Assembly: GCA_045531285.1 (NCBI GenBank)
Contig: JAZSDT010000083.1
Span: 1-60,841 of the forward strand
Reading direction: 5' to 3'
DNA from: RGIG6353 sp045531285
Lineage (GTDB): Bacteria; Bacillota; Clostridia; Oscillospirales; SIG627
Length of the DNA: 60,841 nt
Shown here: positions 32,887-40,279 of the stretch, one piece after another
How the letters are laid out: each line of letters opens with the position of its first letter
Numbering within the stretch: the stretch's first letter is position 1
Program-made: the position numbers and the translations under genes
Notes under the pieces: model-generated
Seen by the model: only the letters and a program-made list of their open reading frames with translations
Databases searched by the model: none
Told to the model about the DNA's origin: nothing

Positions 32887-33951
32887 ATGGAAATTTCAAT
32901 CACTCGCGCAAAGGAGCTCAAGGCTAAGCCTGACAGTTCCACACTTGGCTTCGGTAAAATATTCACCGACCATATGTTCATAATGGACTATTCGCAGGAG
33001 AAAGGCTGGCACGATGCAAGAATCGTTCCCTTCGGCCCCTTCCCCATTCATCCCGCATCAACCGTTCTTCACTACGGCTCGGAAATCTTTGAAGGACTCA
33101 AGGCATACAGAATCGCCGACGGCTCGGTACAGCTCTTCAGACCTATGGAGAACATCCGCCGTCTTAACAGCTCGGCTGAGCGTCTGTGTCTCCCCGAGAT
33201 TCCCGAGGACCTTGCTCTTGAGGTACTCACAAAGTTCGTTGAATTTGAAAAGGACTGGACACCTGCTGCAGAGGGTACTTCTCTCTACATCCGTCCCTTC
33301 CTCTTCGGTAACGACGAGACACTTGGTGTACACGCAGTACACAATGCAACCTTTATGATAATCCTCTCTCCTGTAGGAAGCTACTATAAGGAAGGTATTA
33401 ACCCTGTTAAGATCATGATTGAAGCTGATGACGTAAGAGCTGTAAGAGGCGGTACAGGTTACACCAAGTGCGGCGGTAACTATGCGGCAAGTAACAGAGC
33501 AGGTCAGAAGGCTGAAGCTCAGGGATACGCTCAGGTACTCTGGCTTGACGGTGTTGAAAGAAAGTATATTGAAGAAGTTGGCGCCATGAACGTTATGTTC
33601 AAAATCAACGGCGAGATCGTTACTCCCATGCTTTCAGGCTCTATCCTTCCCGGTATCACAAGAAAGTCTTGCATTGAAGTTCTCAAGTCCGAGGGCTACA
33701 AGGTAAGCGAGAGACTTCTCAGCGTTGATGAGCTTGCAGAGGCTCTTGAAAACGGAACTCTTGAAGAGGCTTGGGGAACAGGTACAGCAGCAGTTGTATC
33801 GCCCATTGGCGAGCTTGCTTACAAGGGCAAGAAGTTCATCATCAACGAAGGTAAGATCGGCGAGGTCACTCAGCATCTTTACGATACTCTCACAGGCATC
33901 CAGTGGGGTAAGATCGAAGACAAGTTCAACTGGACCTACAAGCTTAATTAA
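32887..33951 (+). CDS. ilvE: Branched-chain amino acid aminotransferase
   Basis: A class IV PLP aminotransferase of 354 residues that moves the amino group between glutamate and the Ile, Val and Leu 2-oxoacids. The PLP Lys is expected in GYTKCGGNYAAS near 196. VLWLDG...EEVGAMNVMF near 220 and LSGSILPGITRKS near 250 fit the eukaryote-like BCAT subgroup. Its position at the end of the VOR operon under a Val T-box gives the last step of amino-acid formation. A hairpin follows the gene. Confidence 0.95.
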   Translation: MEISITRAKELKAKPDSSTLGFGKIFTDHMFIMDYSQEKGWHDARIVPFGPFPIHPASTVLHYGSEIFEGLKAYRIADGSVQLFRPMENIRRLNSSAERLCLPEIPEDLALEVLTKFVEFEKDWTPAAEGTSLYIRPFLFGNDETLGVHAVHNATFMIILSPVGSYYKEGINPVKIMIEADDVRAVRGGTGYTKCGGNYAASNRAGQKAEAQGYAQVLWLDGVERKYIEEVGAMNVMFKINGEIVTPMLSGSILPGITRKSCIEVLKSEGYKVSERLLSVDELAEALENGTLEEAWGTGTAAVVSPIGELAYKGKKFIINEGKIGEVTQHLYDTLTGIQWGKIEDKFNWTYKLN

Positions 33952-33968
33952 TTTATAAGCGTTTTAAA

Positions 33969-34004
33969 GGGGAGCATTCTTTTGAAATCAAAAGAATGCT
34001 CCCC
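33969..34004 (+). terminator. Hairpin after ilvE
   Basis: GGGGAGCATTCTTTT and AAAAGAATGCTCCCC form a 15-bp stem with a 6-nt loop. No strong T run follows, so it may be a weak terminator or an mRNA 3'-end stabiliser. Confidence 0.65.
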
Positions 34005-34038
34005 CTCTACCGTTCAAGAAAGCTTGTCAGGTCATATT

Positions 34039-35148
34039 TTATAAAAATATACCTTTTTCTTTACAATCGTTAAAAATGGAAAAGCGATTTATTTCATTTG
34101 TCAACAGGCTATCATATTTCTTTATATAGGCTGAAAGCGCCTCTGTATCTATTTGACGAGGTCTTTGTCCTACACGTTTCAAAAAATTCCCGTAAAAGAT
34201 TTTATCAAGAGTGTCCTCGTCCAACGCCATTCCTTGCACATCCATTCCTGCCATTTTGAAGGAATCATCTGTCAAAAGGAATCGATAAACACAAGGTATC
34301 GAATAACCTCCTCCTCTTGTCGAATAATCGGAACCAAACATTATTCTGTCAGAATATTTGAGGAAAAACTCTCTCCAATCCGTTATGTTTTCACTCATAT
34401 AGTGAAAATTACTCGGGCCTGGTGTAATATCTATGCACACGTTAGGATAATCGTCAAGAAGCTTTTCAAGGCGTTCGCGCTGCGTTGTCATATAGAACAT
34501 ATGTGCAAACGTTACCTTAAGTCTCGGATATCGTCTTAATATTTCATAAACCTCACCGTAAACCTCTTCTCTGTCGGGATTCTCGGAATTTGCAAATTTC
34601 ACGTCATTCCAATGCTCAATCGGGTCATTTACGTGCCACAGAATATGTATTTGCTCTTCTTCGATCCTTTTAAACAGCGGTGCAAATCCCTTGTCAGTAA
34701 AAATAGCTTTCAACTCCATTTTTGCCTTTGGATGAGTTTCAAGCATTTTTACTCCGTCAAAGCCGATTTTCATCAATTCGTCAAGCTGTGTATCAGGCTC
34801 AAATCCTTTTTTAAACGGAAAGCTCACAGGTCTGTCGGGATATACAAGCCCACCATGTGCAAAAACCTTTTTGTTTTCCTCCTTCAACAGTGCAGCCATA
34901 ATATTTTGTGCAGCATCTCTGCCTATATACGGAATACACGCAATGTTGACATACTCATAGTTGCGGGAATCAATAAAAGCGTTTACCGATTCTTTATAGT
35001 TATGGGATACGGGTGCATCCTTCCAACCGAATCGTTCTATTTCCTTGAATGGAGTTATAAACTGTCGGTAGTCCTCGTGATTCAAATCCGTCGAATCCAT
35101 CCAATTTGAAATATGAATATGTGAATCTATGACCTTAATTGTCTTCAT
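34039..35148 (-). CDS. Amidohydrolase family 2 (TIM-barrel metal hydrolase)
   Basis: A 369-residue barrel enzyme related to ACMSD-type decarboxylases and hydrolases. Metal-site residues are visible: VIDSHIHIS (HxH) near residue 7, LWHVND near 176, FAHMFY near 220 and FGSDYSTRGG near 275 (Asp). GGAGGA precedes the ATG. It stands between the Val operon and mntP in the opposite direction, with no obvious functional partner. The substrate cannot be named. Confidence 0.82.
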   Translation of the reverse strand: MKTIKVIDSHIHISNWMDSTDLNHEDYRQFITPFKEIERFGWKDAPVSHNYKESVNAFIDSRNYEYVNIACIPYIGRDAAQNIMAALLKEENKKVFAHGGLVYPDRPVSFPFKKGFEPDTQLDELMKIGFDGVKMLETHPKAKMELKAIFTDKGFAPLFKRIEEEQIHILWHVNDPIEHWNDVKFANSENPDREEVYGEVYEILRRYPRLKVTFAHMFYMTTQRERLEKLLDDYPNVCIDITPGPSNFHYMSENITDWREFFLKYSDRIMFGSDYSTRGGGYSIPCVYRFLLTDDSFKMAGMDVQGMALDEDTLDKIFYGNFLKRVGQRPRQIDTEALSAYIKKYDSLLTNEINRFSIFNDCKEKGIFL

Positions 35149-35207
35149 ACTTCCTCCGTATAAATCTGTTTGCAGTTATTATAACCGTATTTTGCTCATT
35201 TGTCAAC

Positions 35208-35236
35208 TTGACAAATTCTGTAAACCGTGTTAAAAT
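35208..35236 (+). promoter_or_regulatory. Promoter of mntP
   Basis: TTGACA (35208-35213), a 17-bp spacer and TAAAAT (35231-35236) give a leader of about 130 nt before the mntP start. Confidence 0.8.
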
Positions 35237-35242
35237 ACAACC

Positions 35243-35373
35243 ATTAATGGAGGCTCAAGCGATAAAACTTGCTCTGGCTACTAATATGTGCGACTCATGT
35301 GGGGCTATTGCCGTACGTGTGTTGTTTTGTACGTATGGCACTTGCTGTACGATTTTTATTTTGGAGAACCGAT
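35243..35373 (+). promoter_or_regulatory. Long mntP leader, possibly structured
   Basis: The approximately 130-nt untranslated leader has repeated self-complementary segments (GTACG blocks at about 35312, 35330 and 35347) and a T-rich stretch just before the SD. It does not show the yybP-ykoY consensus that I would expect for a manganese riboswitch. A metal- or translation-responsive element is possible but unproven. Confidence 0.35.
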
Positions 35374-35958
35374 ATGAATTTAAGTATTTCTTTTTTTATA
35401 ACAAGTATAATGCTGGGTGTAGGTCTTGCTATGGATGCTTTTTCGGTCTCACTTGTAGCAGGGCTAAGCGAACCTTGTATGCAACGCCGTAAAATGACGG
35501 GGGTTGCAGGAACCTTCGCCTTCTTCCAGGCACTGATGCCCATGATAGGATGGCTGTTGGTACACACGTTATTGGAATTCTTTCATTCATTTGAAAAATT
35601 CATACCTGCTATAGCATTGGTGCTTCTTGCTTACATAGGAATCAAAATGATAATTGAAGGTAAGCACTGTGAGGGAGAAGAATGTAACTGCCGTAAGCTG
35701 ACCTTATCTGCACTGTTGATACAGGGAATTGCCACGTCAATCGATGCTCTGTCGGTAGGACTTGAAATTGCAGCCTATTCCGTGCTTCAGGCACTTATAG
35801 TTGCACTTATTATCGCCGCAATTACGTTTGTTATCTGCTATGCGGGGATCATGATTGGCAAAAAGACAGGTACCTTACTTTCGGGCAAGGCAAGTATTTT
35901 CGGCGGTGTGATACTCGTTCTAATCGGAATCTATATATTCGCAAAAAGCTTTTTGTGA
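35374..35958 (+). CDS. mntP: Putative manganese efflux pump MntP
   Basis: A six-helix membrane exporter of 194 residues. The duplicated motif GLAMDAFSVSLVAG near residue 17 and SIDALSVGLEIA near 126, each with a conserved Asp, is the MntP (DUF204) signature. A polar loop with CEGEECNCRK near 100 could bind metal. The ATG at 35374 has TTGGAGAA upstream; an open frame 35 codons longer is hydrophobic but lacks an SD and would run through the leader. Confidence 0.9.
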   Translation: MNLSISFFITSIMLGVGLAMDAFSVSLVAGLSEPCMQRRKMTGVAGTFAFFQALMPMIGWLLVHTLLEFFHSFEKFIPAIALVLLAYIGIKMIIEGKHCEGEECNCRKLTLSALLIQGIATSIDALSVGLEIAAYSVLQALIVALIIAAITFVICYAGIMIGKKTGTLLSGKASIFGGVILVLIGIYIFAKSFL

Positions 35959-36008
35959 TTCTGTGGCAAGGCTGATTGAAGAATTTTAGGGACAGTAGAA
36001 AAAAGTAC

Positions 36009-36037
36009 TTGACAAATCAATTTCATCGTGGTATAAT
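36009..36037 (+). promoter_or_regulatory. Promoter of the Leu T-box unit
   Basis: TTGACA (36009-36014), a 17-bp spacer and TATAAT (36032-36037): full consensus. Confidence 0.9.
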
Positions 36038-36043
36038 CTATCA

Positions 36044-36323
36044 TCATCAAAAATAGAACGAAATGCATTGAAGGAATTATCGCTTTTCCCTATTCCGTCA
36101 AAGAGAGCCGAGTTTGGTGTGAGTCGGTACGGTAAGCTAAAGTGAGTCTCGTTCCGGAGCAGGGTCGCCCAACGTGCTATGCACTGCGTAAGCGATCACG
36201 GTTTGTCCCGTTACCTTGACAGAAAGCTTGATTGAGCTTTACAGAGTGACTGCATAAGCAGTAATTCGGGGTGGTACCGCGAAGTATTTTCGTCCCCTTA
36301 GCCGAAAGGCTGAGGGGTTTTTT
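36044..36323 (+). promoter_or_regulatory. T-box leader, specifier CTC (Leu)
   Basis: Core TGGTACCGCG is at 36272-36281. Terminator CCCCTTAGCC-GAAA-GGCTGAGGGG (36294-36317) is followed by six T. In Stem I, TGC and GGAA (36073-36076) pair with TTCC (36152-36155) and GCA across a K-turn-like ATTGAA/GGA. The base before TTCC is G36151 and the preceding triplet CTC (36148-36150) fills the specifier position. AGAGAG and GGTGTGA of the distal region are present. The LeuA-like gene downstream supports Leu. The codon is a hand-fold and less certain than for the other two leaders. Confidence 0.85.
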
Positions 36324-36354
36324 GTTGCATAAATTCAGAAAGGGAAAAAGAAAA

Positions 36355-37743
36355 ATGAAAAAAATCCAAATCACAGACATCACACTTAAAAAACTGGCGC
36401 AAGAGCGTAGCGTTAACCTTCTTTTCCGTGACAAGACCGCTATCGCCGCATGTGCTGACAGGCTTGGAGTTGATGCTATTGAACTTGCACCCATAAAGAA
36501 CGTGCGTGAGGACACTATCATTTATAAGACAATATCCCAAAATATCACCAACTGTACCGTAGCTATCCCCGTAGGATTTACTGCTCAGGACGTTGCGACA
36601 GCATGGGAATGCGTAAAGGACGCCATTCACCCCAGACTTCAAATAGAGCTTCCCATATCCACTGTTCAAATGGAATATACCTATCATCTTAAGGCTGACA
36701 AAATGATTGCCAAGATAGGTGAGCTGGTAGAGGAAGCAGTAAAATACTGCAATGACGTTGAATTCGTTGCTCTTGACGCTACAAGAGCGGACACAGACTT
36801 CCTTGTTGCCGCAGTAAAAGAAGCAGAAACAAAGGGCGCAAATATCATAACGGTTTGCGATGATGCGGGAGTTTCTCTTCCGGAAGAAATTGCAGCACTT
36901 GTAAAGCTTGTAAAAGATGCTGTTGATATCTACGTATACGCTCAGGTATCCGACAAGCTCAGTATGGCTGTTTCCTCTGCAGTATCCGCAATCAACGCAG
37001 GTGCAGAAGGTCTCAAGTGTGCTATGGCAGGCAATGAAGCTCTTTTGGTAGGTGCTTTCTCTGACACTGTAAGAGCAAGAGGAGATGCTATCGACGTTTC
37101 TACGTCTCTTAAGGACACCAAAATTCACGCAAGCATCGATGACCTGCTTACTTCTATAAAGCACGAAGCTTATACCTCGGAAGAACAGGTAAGCGAAAAG
37201 AAAAACATTCTTCTCGATAAGGACAGCACCATATCACAGGTATCTCAGGCGGCTCAGGTATTGGGCTATGACCTTTCGGACAGCGACTGCGGAAACGTGC
37301 ACAAGGCACTTCTTCAGGTATGCGAAAAGAAGGGCTCTGTAGGATCAAAGGAGTTTGAAGCACTTATTGCAAGCTCTGCAATGCAGGCTCCCTCCACATA
37401 TCACCTTGAGGGCTACACTACAAATTCTTCAAATCTTACACCCTCTATGTCTCAAGTAACCCTCAGATGCGGTGACGAGATACTTTCAGGCGTAAGCACA
37501 GGTGACGGTCCCATCGATTCAGCCTTCCGCGCTATCGAGCAGAGTATAGGTTATCACTACGAGCTTGACGACTTCCAGGTACAGGCGGTTACAGAGGGCA
37601 AGGAGGCTCTCGGCTCTGCACTGGTAAGACTCCGTAACAACGGCAAGCTCTATTCAGGTAACGGCATCTCCACAGATATTGTTGCCGCAAGTATAAGAGC
37701 ATACATCAACGCACTTAACAAGATCGTATTCGAGGAGGAATAA
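36355..37743 (+). CDS. Degenerate LeuA-like protein with leucine-binding domain
   Basis: A 462-residue protein shaped like 2-isopropylmalate synthase: an N-terminal HMGL-type barrel (about 1-290), a linker, and a LeuA allosteric domain from about 346 to the end (LRCGDEILSGVSTGDGPIDS, NNGKLYSGNGISTDIV). The active site is lost. The DxTLRDGEQ start reads DITLKKLAQE, and where LeuA has HxHND this protein has AQVSDK, so both metal-binding His are absent. True synthase activity is therefore unlikely; a leucine-sensing or scaffolding role is possible. The start has AGAAAGGG upstream. It is controlled by the Leu T-box and lies 1 bp before the ligase fusion. Confidence 0.8.
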   Translation: MKKIQITDITLKKLAQERSVNLLFRDKTAIAACADRLGVDAIELAPIKNVREDTIIYKTISQNITNCTVAIPVGFTAQDVATAWECVKDAIHPRLQIELPISTVQMEYTYHLKADKMIAKIGELVEEAVKYCNDVEFVALDATRADTDFLVAAVKEAETKGANIITVCDDAGVSLPEEIAALVKLVKDAVDIYVYAQVSDKLSMAVSSAVSAINAGAEGLKCAMAGNEALLVGAFSDTVRARGDAIDVSTSLKDTKIHASIDDLLTSIKHEAYTSEEQVSEKKNILLDKDSTISQVSQAAQVLGYDLSDSDCGNVHKALLQVCEKKGSVGSKEFEALIASSAMQAPSTYHLEGYTTNSSNLTPSMSQVTLRCGDEILSGVSTGDGPIDSAFRAIEQSIGYHYELDDFQVQAVTEGKEALGSALVRLRNNGKLYSGNGISTDIVAASIRAYINALNKIVFEEE

Positions 37744-37744
37744 A

Positions 37745-40198
37745 ATGAAGCTGGTATTTTCCACCGAAAACGTAAGCAGAGCATCCTTTATTGACCTTTG
37801 CCGCTACGCTTACGATTACGGTTATTCGGGATTTGAGATATACGATGCCATAAAGGAAAGAAAACAGCATTATGACAGCATTCTCAGAAGCGGAAACACT
37901 TCGGATGCCAAACGAAAGCTGTTAAACCGTAATCTCACAGTTCCCGCTCTCACTTTCCCCTCCCCTATAGACAGTAGCGAAGTATCCTCCGAGGATATAA
38001 CAAAATATATCGACATGGCTGCAACGGCAGGTGTGGAAAACGTTATTGTATGCGTAAAAGAAGATATTTCTCACGATACCCTTTCTGCCAAGCTTAGCGA
38101 TGCACTCAAGGCTGCTGCAAAATCCGATATACAGATTTTGTTTGAAACGTGGGGCATTCTTGCTGACACGGAAAAGGTACTTGAGGTAATCAATTTCCTG
38201 TCATCCGCCTCGGTAGGCGTAGCATGGAACGTACGTGAAACCTTTTTCAAAGCAAGCGAAAGTGCCGAAACGACCATAAAAAATCTTGGCGCTTATATAA
38301 AATACACCCGTTTGGGCGATATGAAGGACAATAAGACGGTTCTCATCGGAGAAGGTGAGCTTCCTGTTGGCAATTTCATAAACGCGCTGTCATCACTGAA
38401 CTTTGACGGATGTATCTGCGTTGCATGGAACGAGGAAATAAACGATGCTGACATCGTATTAACTCATTTTTCAAACTATATTGCAAATCTCAACCGTAAG
38501 AAATTAAAAGCCGACAGCTCTTATTACAACAGAGCAAAAACAGGTACTTTCCCTTGGAAGAAATATGATATTCTCGATTATACCTTCTCGGACGTACTTG
38601 ATGCAATGGTAAAGAATTACCCCGACCAGTATGCCTTCAAGTATACGACTCTTGATTATACGAGAACCTACACCGAATTCCGCAGAGACGTTGACGAGTG
38701 TGCGGCGGCACTGATATCACTGGGCGTAAAGGCAGGCGATCACGTTGCTATTTGGGCGACAAACGTTCCTGCATGGTATATCACCTTCTGGGCAACAACA
38801 AAGATCGGCGCAGTACTTGTTACTGTCAACACAGCGTACAAAATACACGAAATAGAGTATCTGCTCAAGCAGTCTGACACTCATACTCTTGTAATGATAG
38901 AGGACTGCAAGGACATAAACTACAAGGAAATAATTGAGGAGCTCTGTCCCGAGCTTCAGCACCTTGAACCGGGTCAGCCTATTTATTCAAAGAGTCTTCC
39001 CTTCCTCCGAAACGTTGTTACCGTAGGCTTTTCAATGAAGGGCTGTCTCACTTGGGAGGAAATGCTCAAGCGTTCTGAGCTTGTTCCAAAAGAAGAGGTA
39101 CGCAGACGTGCATCTCTGGTAAATCCCGACGACGTATGCAATATGCAGTACACCTCGGGTACTACAGGCTTCCCCAAGGGAGTTATGCTTACCCATCGCA
39201 ATATCGTAAACAACGGTAAGACGATCGGAGACAGAATGGACTTGTCCACTGCCGACAGAATGATGATTCAAGTACCTATGTTCCATTGCTTCGGAATGGT
39301 GCTTTCTATGACATCTATGATGACACACGGCGGTACTCTTTGTCCTATGCCTTATTTCTCCCCCAAATCATCTCTTGCTTGTATAAACGATGAGCACATC
39401 ACCTGCTTCAACGGTGTGCCTACAATGTTTATCGCGCTGTTCAATCATTCGGATTTTGCAAAAACCGACTTCTCTTATATGAGAACGGGCATTATGGCAG
39501 GTGCCAACTGTCCTGCAGATCTTATGCGCCGTGCGGCAGACGAAATGAATATGCGTGAAATAATATCCGTTTACGGTCAGACCGAGGCATCTCCGGGATG
39601 TACGATGGGCGAAGTAAACGAGGATATCGACCACAGAGTTGAGACAGTAGGAAGCGCCTTCCCCGGAGTTGAGTGTAAAATTATTGACCCTGAGACAGGC
39701 GACGAGCTTCCCGACGGTGAATCCGGTGAGTTTGTGGCACGCGGCTTTAACATTATGAAGGGTTACTATAAGATGCCCGAGGCTACTGCACAGACTATTG
39801 ACGCAGACGGATGGCTTCATTCAGGTGACATTTGCTGCCGTACGCCCGACGGCTACTACAAGGTAACAGGACGTCTTAAGGATATGATAATCCGAGGCGG
39901 TGAAAACCTTTATCCCCGTGAAATTGAGGAGTTCTATCTTACCAATCCCAAGGTACGTGACGTACAGGTGGTAGGTGTTCCCGACGAAAGATACGGTGAA
40001 GAATGCTGTGCGTGGATAATTCTTCACAAGGGCGAGACTGCCGACGAAAACGAAATGAAGGAATACGGAAACGCTTCTATCGCACGTCACAAGGTTCCCC
40101 GTTACTTCCTGTTCGTAGATGAGTTCCCCATGAATGCGGCAGGAAAAATTCTTAAATATAAAATGAGAGATATTTCAAAAGAAAAATTAGGTCTTTAA
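37745..40198 (+). CDS. TIM-barrel-acyl-CoA synthetase fusion, Leu T-box unit
   Basis: An 817-residue fusion. Residues about 1-260 resemble a xylose-isomerase/AP-endonuclease-2 barrel (MKLVFSTENVSRASFIDLC, ILFETWGILADTEKVLEV), although few metal ligands are obvious. Residues about 275-817 are an acyl-CoA synthetase with MQYTSGTTGFPKG near 465, VYGQTEASPG near 610, HSGDICCRTPDGYYKVTGR near 690, GGENLYPREIEEF near 717 and the catalytic Lys in NAAGKILKYK near 800. The ligase belongs to the medium-chain-like group and is not close to the XRE-cupin ligases. Under a Leu T-box, isovalerate is the suggested substrate. A palindromic terminator follows. Confidence 0.85.
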   Translation: MKLVFSTENVSRASFIDLCRYAYDYGYSGFEIYDAIKERKQHYDSILRSGNTSDAKRKLLNRNLTVPALTFPSPIDSSEVSSEDITKYIDMAATAGVENVIVCVKEDISHDTLSAKLSDALKAAAKSDIQILFETWGILADTEKVLEVINFLSSASVGVAWNVRETFFKASESAETTIKNLGAYIKYTRLGDMKDNKTVLIGEGELPVGNFINALSSLNFDGCICVAWNEEINDADIVLTHFSNYIANLNRKKLKADSSYYNRAKTGTFPWKKYDILDYTFSDVLDAMVKNYPDQYAFKYTTLDYTRTYTEFRRDVDECAAALISLGVKAGDHVAIWATNVPAWYITFWATTKIGAVLVTVNTAYKIHEIEYLLKQSDTHTLVMIEDCKDINYKEIIEELCPELQHLEPGQPIYSKSLPFLRNVVTVGFSMKGCLTWEEMLKRSELVPKEEVRRRASLVNPDDVCNMQYTSGTTGFPKGVMLTHRNIVNNGKTIGDRMDLSTADRMMIQVPMFHCFGMVLSMTSMMTHGGTLCPMPYFSPKSSLACINDEHITCFNGVPTMFIALFNHSDFAKTDFSYMRTGIMAGANCPADLMRRAADEMNMREIISVYGQTEASPGCTMGEVNEDIDHRVETVGSAFPGVECKIIDPETGDELPDGESGEFVARGFNIMKGYYKMPEATAQTIDADGWLHSGDICCRTPDGYYKVTGRLKDMIIRGGENLYPREIEEFYLTNPKVRDVQVVGVPDERYGEECCAWIILHKGETADENEMKEYGNASIARHKVPRYFLFVDEFPMNAAGKILKYKMRDISKEKLGL

Positions 40199-40207
40199 GA
40201 GGGATCG

Positions 40208-40242
40208 ACAAACGGCGAGAGCAATTAAATGCAATTTCCAAC
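40208..40242 (+). repeat. 106-bp repeat family, right-end fragment L
   Basis: Only the right part remains (ACGGCGAG at about 40212 and ATTAAATGCAATTTCC), directly after the ligase-fusion stop. Confidence 0.65.
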
Positions 40243-40245
40243 AAC

Positions 40246-40275
40246 AAAAAGCACTTCATTAATGAAGTGCTTTTT
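40246..40275. terminator. Bidirectional palindromic terminator
   Basis: AAAAAGCACTTCATT meets its exact complement at 40261-40275, with T runs on both strands, between converging genes. Confidence 0.9.
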
Positions 40276-40279
40276 GTTA

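Noticed and set aside
30291..33951. VOR and IlvE read as a fermentative amino acid degradation operon
   Set aside because: The enzymes are reversible, but T-box control induces the genes when amino acids are scarce, which fits synthesis better. It remains the main alternative if the specifiers are misread.
35243..35373. yybP-ykoY manganese riboswitch upstream of mntP
   Set aside because: The conserved loop sequences of that class could not be found in the leader.
36355..37743. Annotation as active 2-isopropylmalate synthase
   Set aside because: The substrate and metal motifs are missing, although the regulatory domain is present.
24723..40198. AMP-binding proteins as a nonribosomal peptide gene cluster
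   Set aside because: No carrier, condensation or thioesterase domains are present; the adenylating domains end in the acyl-CoA ligase pattern.
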